From Rhodococcus sp. IEGM 1379 (GTDB lineage Bacteria > Actinomycetota > Actinomycetes > Mycobacteriales > Mycobacteriaceae): a stretch of DNA of 64,000 nt. A program made the position numbers and the translations under genes. The notes below the pieces were generated by a model. The model made no database searches, had not been told where the DNA came from, and saw only the letters and a list, made by a program, of their open reading frames with translations. The stretch is taken from positions 1 to 64,000 of the forward strand of contig NZ_JASHKR010000015.1 in NCBI RefSeq assembly GCF_030056815.1, in the 5' to 3' direction. Shown piece after piece: positions 1 through 12,363 of the stretch; the first letter of the stretch is position 1, and each line of letters starts with the position of its first letter.

Positions 1-1250
1 AACAGTGTGGTCGTGACCCGAGCGGGCAATGTCATCGACTCGTACGGAGTGTTATTCGCGACACTCGCCAGGTCGGGGCCGTGCACTGTCCACTCGGCGG
101 AAGGATCGACCAGCGTCAGGTTGGCCGGCTCCCCCACCGCGATGGGACGACCCTGATCGTCGAGTCCGACGATCGACGCGGGACGCTCGCTCATGACACG
201 GGCCACGCCGCGCCAATCCAAGAGACCCGGTGCGACCATCGTTTGCACGATGATCGAGAGTGCGGTTTCGAGGCCGAGCATGCCCGGGCGGGCAGCGGCG
301 AACTCGCAGCACTTGTCCTGCTCGGCATGCGGAGCGTGATCGGTGGCGACGCAGTCGATGATGCCCTCGGCCAGACCCTTACGCAGGGCAGCAACATCGC
401 TGGCCTCGCGCAACGGCGGGTTGACCTTGTTGATGGCGTCGTACGTCTCGAGACGCGAATCGTCGAGCAGCAGGTGGTGCGGCGTGACCTCGGCGGTGAT
501 CGAGATGCCCTGGCTACGAGCCCACTTCACGAGTTCGACGGTTCCGGCAGTCGAGGCGTGGCAGATGTGAACCCGAGCGCCGGCGTCACGAGCGAGAAGC
601 GCGTCACGGGCGACGATTGACTCTTCAGCAGCGCGTGGCCAGCCGGCCAAGCCCAACCGAGCAGCCGTCGGACCCTCGTGCGCTACTGCGCCGACGGTCA
701 AACGAGGCTCTTCGGCGTGCTGAGCGATGAGAACACCGAGTGAACTGGAGTATTCGAGCGCACGACGCATGATCAACGGATCGTCGACGCAGTGGCCGTC
801 GTCCGAGAACATCTTGACCTTGCCTATGCCGGCTGCCATGGTCGCCATTTCGGCGAGTTGCTTGCCCTTCAAGCCCACCGTGACAGCGCCGACGGGGTGG
901 ACGTCGACGAGGCCGACTTCCTGTCCGCGTCGCCAGACGTGATCGGTGATGACTACCGAATCGGCAACCGGGCTGGTGTTGGCCATCGCAAAGACGGCGG
1001 TGTAACCACCGAGAGCGGCTGCAGCGGAACCGGTTTCGATGGTCTCGGTGTCTTCACGGCCGGGCTCACGCAGGTGCGTGTGCAGGTCGACGAAGCCGGG
1101 AAGAAGAATCTGCCCGCTGCCGTCGATCACCTCGGATGCAGTGGCCGGATCCAGGTTTGCGCCGATCTCGAGGATGGTGCCGTTGCCGACCAGTACGTCG
1201 GTGGGCTCCCCTTCTCCGTAGATCAAAACATCCTTGAGCAGGACACTCAC
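1..1250 (-). CDS. pyrC: Dihydroorotase (3' end outside window)
   Basis: Catalyses reversible cyclisation of carbamoyl aspartate to dihydroorotate, step three of de novo pyrimidine synthesis, in the cytosol. The visible 416 codons hold the metal-binding motif '[10 protein letters not shown]' near residue 60, followed by 'KMFSDDG', both typical of class I dihydroorotases. The GTG at 1250 is preferred because 'CGGAGA' lies just upstream and the family starts this way; an upstream in-frame GTG at 1280 would overlap pyrB. It follows pyrB by about 26 bp in the pyrR-pyrB-pyrC operon. The family is about 430 residues, so only a few C-terminal residues are missing. Confidence 0.95.
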   Translation of the reverse strand, partial: MSVLLKDVLIYGEGEPTDVLVGNGTILEIGANLDPATASEVIDGSGQILLPGFVDLHTHLREPGREDTETIETGSAAAALGGYTAVFAMANTSPVADSVVITDHVWRRGQEVGLVDVHPVGAVTVGLKGKQLAEMATMAAGIGKVKMFSDDGHCVDDPLIMRRALEYSSSLGVLIAQHAEEPRLTVGAVAHEGPTAARLGLAGWPRAAEESIVARDALLARDAGARVHICHASTAGTVELVKWARSQGISITAEVTPHHLLLDDSRLETYDAINKVNPPLREASDVAALRKGLAEGIIDCVATDHAPHAEQDKCCEFAAARPGMLGLETALSIIVQTMVAPGLLDWRGVARVMSERPASIVGLDDQGRPIAVGEPANLTLVDPSAEWTVHGPDLASVANNTPYESMTLPARVTTTL

Positions 1251-1276
1251 GGGTGATTCTCCGTTCTGATTCTTTG

Positions 1277-2865
<1,589 letters not shown>

Positions 2866-2943
2866 TCGTTAAAGGATGTCTGACGGTCCCCACCCTATCA
2901 GCCGACAGACCTGATCCCGCCGTGCGAACGCGTCCTTGGACAG

Positions 2944-2963
2944 GTTGTGTGCAGACACACAAC
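2944..2963. repeat. Short perfect inverted repeat upstream of pyrR
   Basis: An 8-bp perfect inverted repeat (2944-2951 and 2956-2963) with a 4-base loop lies in the 209-bp gap between nusB and pyrR. No U-tract follows on either strand, so it could be a weak terminator for nusB or an operator in the pyr promoter region. Confidence 0.5.
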
Positions 2964-2967
2964 TGCG

Positions 2968-3013
2968 CTCGCAGGGTGACACGTGTGCGACTCGCAGGGT
3001 GACACGTGTGCGA
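2968..3013. repeat. Tandem 23-bp direct repeat, two copies
   Basis: Two identical 23-bp units, 2968-2990 and 2991-3013, lie head to tail, followed by a partial third start ('ctcgcac'). Each unit contains the 8-bp palindrome ACACGTGT. The repeat is just downstream of nusB and 130-180 bp upstream of pyrR, where the pyr promoter may be. It could be a doubled protein-binding site or a replication-slippage duplication. Confidence 0.8.
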
Positions 3014-3041
3014 CTCGCACGGCGGGTGGTGGAACTGAAAA

Positions 3042-3539
3042 CTACTCGGTTTCCGAATCAGTTTCCTGAGCGCGCTGTGACGTCGCAGCAGCAGCCGAAC
3101 GAACCTGCGGCGCCACCAGAACGACCTGGCCGAGGATGCCGTTGACAAACCCCGGTGAATCGTCCGTGGACAGCTGCTTCGCCAATTCGACGGCCTCGTC
3201 GACAGCTACGACTGGCGGAACGTCCGTCGCATGGAAAAGCTCCCACACGGCGATACGCAGGATCGCGCGGTCCACTGCGGGCAGACGCGCGAGCGTCCAA
3301 TCCTGCAGGTGCGAGGAGATGACCTGATCGATTCGATCCAAGTTTTCTGCAACTCCGGACACCAGGGTGACCGTGTACTGAGCAACCGGAGCCACCGAAT
3401 CGTCCTTGACGGACAGGTCGGAGCGCTCAGACGTCAGCGCAACCGGATCGAGGTCACGCGCTTCGGCTTCGAAGAGGAAGTCGACGGCACGCTTGCGTGC
3501 CTTGTGCCGCGCACCGAGTTTCTTATGTGTGCCGGACAC
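3042..3539 (-). CDS. nusB: Transcription antitermination factor NusB
   Basis: NusB joins NusE (ribosomal protein S10) in the antitermination complex on rRNA operons. The 165-residue protein starts '[19 protein letters not shown]', the usual basic N-terminus, and continues as an all-helical NusB fold. The start is GTG at 3539, one base after the efp stop, so the two genes are almost certainly cotranscribed. The C-terminal 15 residues are Glu/Ser-rich and not conserved in the family. Confidence 0.95.
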   Translation of the reverse strand: MSGTHKKLGARHKARKRAVDFLFEAEARDLDPVALTSERSDLSVKDDSVAPVAQYTVTLVSGVAENLDRIDQVISSHLQDWTLARLPAVDRAILRIAVWELFHATDVPPVVAVDEAVELAKQLSTDDSPGFVNGILGQVVLVAPQVRSAAAATSQRAQETDSETE

Positions 3540-3540
3540 T

Positions 3541-4104
3541 TTAGGAATTCACACGCCCGAGGTAGTTGCCGTCACGCGAATCGACCTTGAGCTTGTCACC
3601 GGTGTTGATGAACAGCGGAACGCTGATCTCGGCGCCGGTCTCGAGGGTCGCGGGCTTGGTGCCACCGGTGGAGCGATCGCCCTGCAGGCCCGGATCGGTG
3701 TGCTGAACAACAAGCTCGACCGTGACCGGGAGCTCGACGAAAAGGGGAACCTCTTCGTGTGTCGCAACCTGGACGAGCATGTTCTCGAGGAGGAAACGCG
3801 ACTGGTCGCCGACGACAGCTTCGCTGACGGGAACCTGGTCGAAGGTGTCGCCGTCCATGAAGATGTAGTCACTACCGTCGTGGTACAGGTAGGTCATGCT
3901 ACGACGGTCGACCGTGGCGGTCTCGACCTTCACACCGGCGTTGAACGTCTTATCAACTACCTTGCCCGAGAGAACATTCTTGAGCTTGGTGCGAACGAAA
4001 GCGGGGCCCTTGCCAGGCTTGACGTGCTGGAACTCGATGATCGTCCACAGCTGGCCTTCGATCTGCAGAACCAGACCATTCTTGAAATCACTGGTGGAAG
4101 CCAC
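3541..4104 (-). CDS. efp: Elongation factor P
   Basis: EF-P enters the ribosomal E site and relieves stalling at polyproline. The protein is 187 residues with KOW, OB and C-terminal domains. The tip loop 'KPGKGPA' has lysine at about residue 32; actinobacterial EF-P of this type is thought to act without the beta-lysylation used by enterobacteria. It sits between pepQ (upstream, 36-bp gap) and nusB (downstream, 1-bp gap), a conserved actinobacterial order. Confidence 0.97.
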   Translation of the reverse strand: MASTSDFKNGLVLQIEGQLWTIIEFQHVKPGKGPAFVRTKLKNVLSGKVVDKTFNAGVKVETATVDRRSMTYLYHDGSDYIFMDGDTFDQVPVSEAVVGDQSRFLLENMLVQVATHEEVPLFVELPVTVELVVQHTDPGLQGDRSTGGTKPATLETGAEISVPLFINTGDKLKVDSRDGNYLGRVNS

Positions 4105-4140
4105 TTGCTTCGCGTCTCCTAGAGGGGGTCGGGAACCGTC

Positions 4141-5235
4141 TTAGACGACGGTAAGGTCTTTTGCGGTCAGTGTGAGCAGCTCTGGCCCCTGCTCACGAAC
4201 AACGAGCGTGTCCTCGATCCGTACGCCTCCGCGCCCGGAGAAATACACGCCCGGCTCGACGGTCACCGCCGCGCCGGAAAGAAGTGTACCGGTGCCGAGC
4301 TTGCCGATTCCCGGTGCTTCATGGATTTCCAGCCCCACGCCGTGTCCGAGGCCGTGCAGAAACAACTCGCCGTACCCGGCATCATCGATCACCGAGCGTG
4401 CTGCCGCGTCTACCGCGGCACATTCTGCACCGGGAATCAGCGCCGCGCGTCCGGCTGCCTGAGACTGTGCGACGAGCCCGTAGAGGTCCCGTTGCCAATC
4501 GGAAACAGTCTCCAGAACATAGGTTCGTGTCATGTCCGAGTGGTAACCACCGATCTGCGCACCGAAGTCCAGTTTCACGAAGTCTCCCGACGCCAATACC
4601 GCTCCCGTCGGCCGGTGATGCGGAATCGCCGAGTTTGCGCCGGCCGCCACGATGGTTTCGAAGGAAATGCCGTCGGCACCGTTGTCGAACATCAGGTTTT
4701 CCAGTTCGCGGCCCACTGCACGTTCGGTTCGTCCGGGCCGCAATCCGCCGCGAGCGATCAACTGTGCCAACGCATCATCGGCAGCAGTACACGCGGCGCG
4801 AAGCAAGTCGATCTCGTGTTCGTCCTTGACCATCCGCAATTTCTCGATGAGACCGCTCACCGGTTCGAACCGGGTGGACGGGGCGGCCTCCGTCCAGGAT
4901 CGATGTTCCGCGAATGTCGCAATGTGAGACTCGAAGGCCAACACCGCGCCCGAGAACGTCGAAATCAGATGGTGAGCACTCGAACGATTGATTTCGGCCC
5001 GAAGGTCCGGCACCTGCTCCGCCACCTGAGTGACGTAGCGGCCGTCGGTGCAGATGACCGTCGCCTTCTCGTCAGCTGCCGAGTCAGCGGCATTCACCAG
5101 CAGCGCGGCATTGGAACCGGTGAATCCCGTGAGGTATCGGATGTTCACAAGATCTGTGACGAGAATCGCGTCGAGTTCACGCGCAATCAAGAGTTCACAA
5201 AGCGCTTGACGACGGGATCGGTGATCAGCTGACAT
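4141..5235 (-). CDS. pepQ: M24 family Xaa-Pro aminopeptidase
   Basis: A cytosolic metallopeptidase that releases the residue N-terminal to proline. The 364-residue protein has an N-terminal creatinase-like domain and a C-terminal pita-bread domain with the metal ligands visible in 'VKLDFGAQIGGYHSDMTRT' (two Asp), 'HGLGHGVGLEIHE' (His) and 'VEPGVY' (Glu). It is first in the pepQ-efp-nusB run and divergent from the membrane protein at 5347. Whether it is a strict dipeptidase or an aminopeptidase cannot be told from sequence. Confidence 0.93.
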   Translation of the reverse strand: MSADHRSRRQALCELLIARELDAILVTDLVNIRYLTGFTGSNAALLVNAADSAADEKATVICTDGRYVTQVAEQVPDLRAEINRSSAHHLISTFSGAVLAFESHIATFAEHRSWTEAAPSTRFEPVSGLIEKLRMVKDEHEIDLLRAACTAADDALAQLIARGGLRPGRTERAVGRELENLMFDNGADGISFETIVAAGANSAIPHHRPTGAVLASGDFVKLDFGAQIGGYHSDMTRTYVLETVSDWQRDLYGLVAQSQAAGRAALIPGAECAAVDAAARSVIDDAGYGELFLHGLGHGVGLEIHEAPGIGKLGTGTLLSGAAVTVEPGVYFSGRGGVRIEDTLVVREQGPELLTLTAKDLTVV

Positions 5236-5346
5236 GTCTCGAACCTACCGTTCTCGGCAGTGTGTTTCTCACCTCGAAACACGCGGTTACAGCAACAATT
5301 GTGGGTTAGACCACATAATGGAATCTGTTCTAGTTAGGCTGTACGT

Positions 5347-5952
5347 ATGAACGCGTGGTTGGTACGTGGCCTCGGCATGGCCCTGATACATGTTGTCTTT
5401 CGTGCATTGCTCGGTGCGGCTATCTCGCAGTGGCCGCTGCAGGGGTCCACCCTGCGATGGCTGTCGCTGCTGATCGTCATCGTCGCGGCGGCACTCTGGG
5501 GCGGAATCGACGGCATTCGCGATCGCCGTCAGTTCCCCGAATCCGAGGACGGCGCAGACCTCACGATGCTGTGGCTCAAGGCCGCACTCGTCGGCGGATT
5601 TGTCGCCGGCGCCGCAAGCTGGGCCCTCAGCCTCGTCCCGTCCCTCGAACTGACCCAGCAGAGCCTGTTCTTCGAAATCACCTCCGGCGCGGCCTTCACC
5701 ATCCTGCTCATCTTCGTGCCCGCGATGATCGCCATCACGCTCGGCCGGTTCATCACAAGCCGCGAACAGCGTAAAAACGGCACCGCCCCCCAGACGCCGT
5801 CACATGAGCGTCACCATGAGCAGGTTCCGGTGAGCGAGGGCTACGACTCACCCACTGGCCAGCACGCCTACAGCGGCGGCGCGGCGCTGTCCGTCGAAGA
5901 TTCCGATGCCGACACGACGGTCTTTCCTCCCATCGATTTGGGCAAGCAGTAA
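5347..5952 (+). CDS. B-4DMT family membrane protein
   Basis: A 201-residue protein with about four hydrophobic segments in the first 140 residues ('LLIVIVAAALWGGIDGI' and others), then a polar, probably cytosolic tail of about 60 residues rich in Glu, Ser and Asp. It resembles the Rv2536-type B-4DMT transporter family, which sits beside pepQ in mycobacteria. Substrate is unknown. It is divergent from pepQ and ends before the strong hairpin at 6072-6107. Confidence 0.8.
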   Translation: MNAWLVRGLGMALIHVVFRALLGAAISQWPLQGSTLRWLSLLIVIVAAALWGGIDGIRDRRQFPESEDGADLTMLWLKAALVGGFVAGAASWALSLVPSLELTQQSLFFEITSGAAFTILLIFVPAMIAITLGRFITSREQRKNGTAPQTPSHERHHEQVPVSEGYDSPTGQHAYSGGAALSVEDSDADTTVFPPIDLGKQ

Positions 5953-6071
5953 CGAACAAGAATATCGAGGCCGGCTGCGTCCACCTCTGGCCGCCGCTCG
6001 TTCACACCACCAGCGGGCGCGTACTGGGTTTCGTCCCGTTGAAGTCCGATCCTTAACTCCAGTGACCAGAC

Positions 6072-6107
6072 ATGCCGCAGCCTGACAACCGTGTCAGGCT
6101 GCGGCAT
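6072..6107. terminator. Bidirectional hairpin terminator
   Basis: A perfect 16-bp stem (6072-6087 and 6092-6107) with a 4-base loop lies between two convergent genes, the membrane protein ending at 5952 and the serine hydrolase ending at 6166. There is no long U-tract, as is common in actinobacterial terminators. Confidence 0.85.
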
Positions 6108-6165
6108 CTGTCTTCTGGGGTAACTACTTACCCAGTGATCGCCCGTACCGAAGGCACATACCGGC

Positions 6166-7344
6166 CTATTCTGCTTCCTTGATCCAATCCATCGCATACA
6201 GGGTGCCGGCACCGAAGAACTCGTGAACCACGTCGTTGACCGCTTCCAGACCGCTTGCGCTGTTCGTCATGATCACGACGCTGCGACCCGTTTCGGGGTA
6301 CGCGATGAAGAACGCCTTGAACGGGCCGTTGTCGCCCCAATGCCAAATCGCGTCACCAAGTTCGTTCTGCTGCAATCCGATTCCGAGACCCCACTTGATG
6401 TGAGCGATCGCGTCCTTGTCGCTGCCACCGGTGTCGGCACTTCCGGCGGCGGTGAACATCATGTCCCGGGTGGACGGCTCGAGCCCCTCACCACCGACAA
6501 GTGCGCCGCGCAGGAACTTCGAGTAATCGCTTGCCGTCGTACGCAGGGTATACGCGACATTCGCCTTGGCGAAGTCGCGGACAGGCTTCGCCGTGCCGTC
6601 GGCATTGTGACCGACAGCGGTGACGGCCGCGAAAGCCGGATTGGTCAGCAAGTCACTACTTGTCATCCCGAAACGGTCGAACACGCGCTCCTTGGCGAGC
6701 GCCGCAAAGGGTGTCCCGGTCAGCGATTCGACGGTTTTCTGCAGGTAGTAGAAGCCTTCACCGGAGTAGGACCACGCGGTGCCTGGTTCGAACATGGTGC
6801 TGACCGGCGTTGTGTCGAACCCGACACTCGACGGACTGGTGGCCCAGTTCGGCAGACCCGTGGTGTGCGTCAAAGTCATTCGGGCAGTGATCTTCTTGGC
6901 CGCGGGATCCGCTGCAATGCGCGGGTATGCGAAATACTCCGACAACGGTGTGTCGAGGTCGATGACGCCCTCGTCCACCAGTTGGAGGACGACGTACGAC
7001 GCCACCACCTTGGTCAGCGAGGCTGCTTCGAAGACGGTCTCCGAAGATACCGGGGCTGCGGTCTCGACACTCGAGACGCCGTAGTTGAACTCCTTCTTCC
7101 CTCGGTCGTCCGAGTAGACGACCTGTGCGCCGGGGATGCCGTGCGCAGCGAAAGCTGCGTTGATTCGTCCTGCAACAGCGGAATCCGAACTTCCGCTCAG
7201 GGAACCGGCATCGAGGAAGGCTGATCCGGTGATAGGGAATTCGAGCGATTGAGCGCGTGCGCCGACACCCGTCGACAGCACCACGCCTATGGAAAATGCA
7301 ATCGAAAGCGCAGGTGCCAAGATCTTGCGTTGAACAGACTTCAC
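6166..7344 (-). CDS. Secreted serine hydrolase, beta-lactamase (class C / EstB) family
   Basis: A 392-residue exported protein. It starts with a signal peptide (basic 'MKSVQRK', hydrophobic core, cleavage near 'GARAQS'). The catalytic Ser-x-x-Lys is 'SLTK' near residue 92, and the Tyr motif is 'YSG' in 'WSYSGEGF' near 193. The third motif region reads 'HWGDNGPFK' near 335. These fit a serine beta-lactamase-like esterase or peptidase rather than a proven antibiotic-hydrolysing enzyme. It is convergent with the membrane gene at 5347, and the paaK relic lies upstream. Confidence 0.85.
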   Translation of the reverse strand: MKSVQRKILAPALSIAFSIGVVLSTGVGARAQSLEFPITGSAFLDAGSLSGSSDSAVAGRINAAFAAHGIPGAQVVYSDDRGKKEFNYGVSSVETAAPVSSETVFEAASLTKVVASYVVLQLVDEGVIDLDTPLSEYFAYPRIAADPAAKKITARMTLTHTTGLPNWATSPSSVGFDTTPVSTMFEPGTAWSYSGEGFYYLQKTVESLTGTPFAALAKERVFDRFGMTSSDLLTNPAFAAVTAVGHNADGTAKPVRDFAKANVAYTLRTTASDYSKFLRGALVGGEGLEPSTRDMMFTAAGSADTGGSDKDAIAHIKWGLGIGLQQNELGDAIWHWGDNGPFKAFFIAYPETGRSVVIMTNSASGLEAVNDVVHEFFGAGTLYAMDWIKEAE

Positions 7345-7609
7345 TGGACCTCTTGGGGAATGTGGCTGATGGGACCTGCCGATACTAGAAGTCCCTTTTG
7401 GCCGTTTCCCCAGGGTGTAACCACCCGGACATATTTCTCAACGAGACCGAAACATGCCGTGCAGGTTGCATGTTCGTGAAATTTTCCGGCGACTGCGTCC
7501 AAGTGATCCCAGTGTGGCGTACACGCACCGGAGCACACACCCGATCAGCCGACTCGCTCAACCGGTCAAACCCGCCGGTCCGACTCCTCCTGCTGCGCTC
7601 GATGGCTGC

Positions 7610-7940
7610 GCCGATTCACTGTCATTCATCGAGTTCGCCTCCCGCGACGAGATTTCAGCGCTGCAAACTGAGCGTCTGTGATGGGCGCTCCAACACGCCT
7701 ACGACAATGCGTCGTTCCACAAGACCTCAATGACGCTGCCGGCATGCACCCCAAGGACCTCGACGACCTCGCTGACCTCGCCAAGTTCCCGTTCACCAGC
7801 AAGTCGGAGTGATGGGGCCAGGAGTCGCCCAGGAATGCGCGGAAACCAAGGACTGCCTGCGCATCTGGGAGGATCACTTCTACCCTGAGGTGATCGACCC
7901 ACTCACCGGTGAGGCACGGCCGTCCGCCACTTACCGGTAG
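7610..7940 (+). pseudogene. Phenylacetate-CoA ligase relic (paaK-like), internally deleted
   Basis: Three reading frames in succession spell parts of PaaK. About 7626-7681 reads 'ASRDEISALQTERL', then an in-frame TGA at 7679-7681, then 'WALQHAYDNASFHKTS'. After a frame change near 7730 the sequence reads '[18 protein letters not shown]'. At about 7814 it jumps to '[13 protein letters not shown]' and '[17 protein letters not shown]', which in the intact family lies some 190 residues further on. The TAG at 7938-7940 ends it. The N-terminal and mid-protein segments are joined by a large deletion, so no ligase is made. The 265 bp before it (7345-7609) show no recognisable gene. Confidence 0.8.
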
Positions 7941-7981
7941 CCGCCCACTCCCCTGGTGCCCGAATTTGTGATTGCTCGTTT

Positions 7982-10057
<2,076 letters not shown>

Positions 10058-10091
10058 GTCGGACCTCTCTGCACCCCCGAGTTCGGACCCC

Positions 10092-11279
10092 TCAGCGAGG
10101 CGGTCGGGCTGCGATGCCCTCGGCGTAACGACGGTAGTTGGCTGTGGTTTCTGCAATGGAATCACCACCGAACTTCTCGAGCGCCGCCTGAGCGACAACG
10201 AGTGCAACCATGGATTCCGCAACGACACCGGCAGCCGGAACCGCACACACGTCACTGCGCTGGTGGATGGCAACTGCCTCTTCACCTGTTTCCATGTCGA
10301 TGGTTGCCAATGCACGCGGCACCGTTGAGATGGGCTTCATTGCGGCGCGAACCCGCAGAGCCTCACCGTTGGTCATGCCGCCTTCGATACCGCCGGCGCG
10401 GTTGGTGGAACGAACAATTCCGTCCGGGCCGGGGCTAATCTCGTCGTGAGCTTCGCTGCCGCGTCGACGTGCGGTCTCGAAGCCGTCACCGACCTCAACG
10501 CCCTTGATGGCCTGAATTCCCATGAGCGCAGCGGCAAGTCGAGCGTCGAGACGCTCGGCGCCACTGACAAACGTTCCGAGGCCGACGGGCAGTCCGTGGA
10601 TGACAACCTCGACAACACCACCCAGGGTGTCGCCGTCCTTCTTCGCAGCCTCGATCTCGGCGATCATCGACTCTTCGGCAGCCTTGTCGAAGGCGCGAAC
10701 CGGGCTCGCGTCAATCGCGTCCAGATCCTTGCCTTCCGGCACCGGACCGACGTAGGGATCGGAAGCACCGATGGAGATGACGTGCGAGACAACCTCGACG
10801 CCGAAGACCTGACGGAGGAAGGAACGAGCAACGGTGCCGGCGGCAACACGAGCTGCGGTCTCACGAGCACTCGCGCGCTCGAGAACGGGACGGGCGTCAT
10901 TGAAGCCGTACTTGAGCATGCCGCTGTAATCGGCGTGGCCGGGACGCGGGCGCGTCAACGGGGCATTGCGGGCCTGATCGGCAAGCAGATCCGGATCGAC
11001 CGGATCGGCAGACATGATGGTTTCCCACTTCGGCCACTCGGTGTTGCCGATTTCAATGGCGACGGGGCCGCCCAGCGTAAAGCCGTGGCGGACACCACCG
11101 ATGATGGTGACCTTGTCGGCCTCGAACTTCATCCGGGCGCCACGGCCATAGCCGAGTCGACGACGAGCAAGTTCAGACGAGATGGCCTCAGAGGTCACTT
11201 CGACCCCCGCAACCATGCCCTCGAGCATCGCGACGAGGGCGGGACCATGGGATTCTCCAGCAGTTATCCAACGCAGCAC
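10092..11279 (-). CDS. aroC: Chorismate synthase
   Basis: Makes chorismate from EPSP using reduced FMN. At 395 residues it is normal in length. It begins '[20 protein letters not shown]', the family N-terminus with the active-site His, and contains '[12 protein letters not shown]', 'RPGHADY' and '[14 protein letters not shown]'. The start is GTG at 11279; a longer reading frame to 11357 adds residues without family similarity and is rejected. It heads the aroC-aroK-aroB-aroQ operon. Confidence 0.96.
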   Translation of the reverse strand: MLRWITAGESHGPALVAMLEGMVAGVEVTSEAISSELARRRLGYGRGARMKFEADKVTIIGGVRHGFTLGGPVAIEIGNTEWPKWETIMSADPVDPDLLADQARNAPLTRPRPGHADYSGMLKYGFNDARPVLERASARETAARVAAGTVARSFLRQVFGVEVVSHVISIGASDPYVGPVPEGKDLDAIDASPVRAFDKAAEESMIAEIEAAKKDGDTLGGVVEVVIHGLPVGLGTFVSGAERLDARLAAALMGIQAIKGVEVGDGFETARRRGSEAHDEISPGPDGIVRSTNRAGGIEGGMTNGEALRVRAAMKPISTVPRALATIDMETGEEAVAIHQRSDVCAVPAAGVVAESMVALVVAQAALEKFGGDSIAETTANYRRYAEGIAARPPR

Positions 11280-11467
11280 GACGCCTATCTTTCCACGTCC
11301 GGGACAGTGGTTGTGACAGCGGCCCGTGGACGGCATTCCGATGACGTGACACAACATCAGATCGGATGAAGTCCGGGCCTGATGGACAATAAGTCGAATG
11401 CGTCCGAATGCGGCGAGACTGCCGATTGTGCGTCAGTTCGGGTGAGTTAACTAGGTGTCAGGCTCAG

Positions 11468-11496
11468 CGACTCATCCCCGCATTCGTGGGGAGCAC
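11468..11496 (-). repeat. Single orphan type I-E CRISPR-repeat-like element
   Basis: On the minus strand the 29 bases begin GTGCTCCCCACGAATG and end CGGGGATGAGTCG. Length, the CCCC/GGGG stem and the GTGCTCCCC start match actinobacterial type I-E repeats. There is only one copy, no spacer-repeat unit and no cas gene in the window, so it is not a CRISPR array. It could be a leftover or a chance or captured sequence. Confidence 0.55.
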
Positions 11497-11500
11497 GACC

Positions 11501-11538
11501 ATTGCTACTGCGGCATCAGTTCGTGGTGACACTCGGCC
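11501..11538 (-). pseudogene. Relic of a LysR-type regulator C-terminus
   Basis: Read on the minus strand this short segment gives 'HHELMPQ' and a stop, close to 'QDELMPH' and stop at the end of the decayed LysR gene at 15066-15905. The two DNA segments (11501-11538 and 15062-15099) agree at about 32 of 38 positions and lie in the same orientation. No more of a gene is visible upstream. Confidence 0.45.
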
Positions 11539-11577
11539 TCATACGTAGTTGTTGTCATTGCCATCATCAACCTGTCC

Positions 11578-11601
11578 ACGTACAGTTTCTTGTACGTACA
11601 A
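11578..11601. promoter_or_regulatory. Probable YefM/YoeB autoregulatory operator
   Basis: The arms ACGTACA (11578-11584) and TGTACGT (11591-11597) form an inverted repeat with a 6-base spacer, and TTGTACGTACAA (11590-11601) is itself a perfect 12-bp palindrome. They sit 14 bp before the antitoxin start, where the antitoxin/toxin complex of this family binds to repress its own promoter. Confidence 0.6.
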
Positions 11602-11614
11602 ACTGGAGGCTCTG

Positions 11615-11866
11615 ATGCGAACAATGACATACTCGGAATCACGCGCACGGTACGCCGAAACACTCAACGCGGTTGCCGATGATCGCGAAGAGGTTGTCAT
11701 CACCCGCGCCGGACATGAACCGGTCGTTATGGTTTCGTTGGCGGACTACGAATCCTTGAAGGAGACGGCATACCTGCTCCGAAGCCCGGAAAACGCCCGC
11801 CGCCTCCTGAGCGCGATCGATCGACTGGAATCGGGAGAAGGAACTGCCCGGGACCTTGTTGAATGA
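11615..11866 (+). CDS. yefM: Type II antitoxin, YefM/Phd family
   Basis: An 83-residue antitoxin that should neutralise the overlapping YoeB-like toxin and repress the operon. It has the family start 'MTYSESRARYAETLNAV', 'ITRAGHEPVVMVSLADYE' and a C-terminal toxin-binding helix ('LRSPENARRLLSAID'). The ATG at 11615 follows 'GGAGG' and removes 22 upstream codons without similarity. Its stop overlaps the toxin start (ATGA). Confidence 0.9.
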   Translation: MRTMTYSESRARYAETLNAVADDREEVVITRAGHEPVVMVSLADYESLKETAYLLRSPENARRLLSAIDRLESGEGTARDLVE

Positions 11867-12123
11867 AACTGGTCTGGGACGAAAATGCTTGGGAAGACTA
11901 CATCTGGTGGCAAACACAGGATCGAAAAGTCCTCCAACGAATCAACACACTGATCACTGACGTCGAGCGAAACGGCAATCAAGGCATCGGCAAACCTGAA
12001 CTGATCAAACACGGGTTTCAGGGCTACTGGTCGAGACGGATTACCGACGAACATCGCCTTGTCTACAAAGTTGTCGACAAAGAGATCCGAATTGCTGCGT
12101 GCCGCTACCACTATGGGCGCTGA
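11863..12123 (+). CDS. yoeB: Type II toxin, YoeB/Txe family mRNA interferase
   Basis: An 86-residue ribosome-dependent mRNA endonuclease. The family features are all seen: 'MKLVWDENAWEDYIWWQ', 'IGKPELIKHGFQGYWSRRI', 'DEHRLVYKV' and the C-terminal 'CRYHYG' that carries the catalytic His and Tyr. It overlaps the antitoxin by 4 bp. The key residues are intact, so the toxin is probably active. Confidence 0.93.
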   Translation: MKLVWDENAWEDYIWWQTQDRKVLQRINTLITDVERNGNQGIGKPELIKHGFQGYWSRRITDEHRLVYKVVDKEIRIAACRYHYGR

Positions 12124-12190
12124 ATACGCGGTTCGATTCCCTGCCACTAGCGCGACAGAAACGATTCCAGAAGACATCGCAACCGATTCT

Positions 12191-12347
12191 GAAGGAATCA
12201 CCGTGCTTGTACGGTTCGATGTCGATCTCGTTCAATGATCACCCGCCACATATCCACGGCGCGACGTGGTGGTCGGATGTCCCGATTTCGGCTATGAAGG
12301 CGTCGCAACTCCCGGTGGTGTCTGCCAACTTTCGTCACCTATGGTGA
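12191..12347 (+). pseudogene. Possible DUF4160-like relic
   Basis: A reading frame here gives 'LYGSMSISFNDHPPHIHGA', which looks like the start of DUF4160 proteins (FYGI-I-MYFNDH-PPHFHA). The remainder soon loses similarity and the frame stops at 12347. No ribosome site or sensible start is seen. DUF4160 genes often lie beside toxin-antitoxin-like genes, which fits the position after yoeB, but the match is short. Confidence 0.4.
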
Positions 12348-12363
12348 ACAAGTGGAGACGACA

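Larger units (their letters stand above)
11280..11614. other. Intergenic stretch between aroC and the toxin-antitoxin pair
   Basis: No gene was found here. The stretch holds the aroC promoter region, one CRISPR-repeat-like element (11468-11496), a LysR C-terminal relic (11501-11538) and the antitoxin operator (11578-11601). It marks the left edge of the accessory zone. Confidence 0.7.

Noticed and set aside
6166-7344. A true antibiotic-resistance beta-lactamase
   Set aside because: The second motif is YSG rather than YxN, and the layout fits EstB-like serine hydrolases, so resistance is not claimed.
10058-10315. Longer N-terminus for aroK
   Set aside because: The extra residues lie inside aroC and lack similarity; the ribosome site favours ATG at 10057.
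11468-11496. A CRISPR array
   Set aside because: Only one repeat-like unit exists and no spacers or cas genes are present, so it is reported as a single element only.
12125-12150. tRNA T-arm-like sequence GGTTCGATTCC
   Set aside because: The flanks do not form a T-stem and no acceptor, D or anticodon arms are found upstream.
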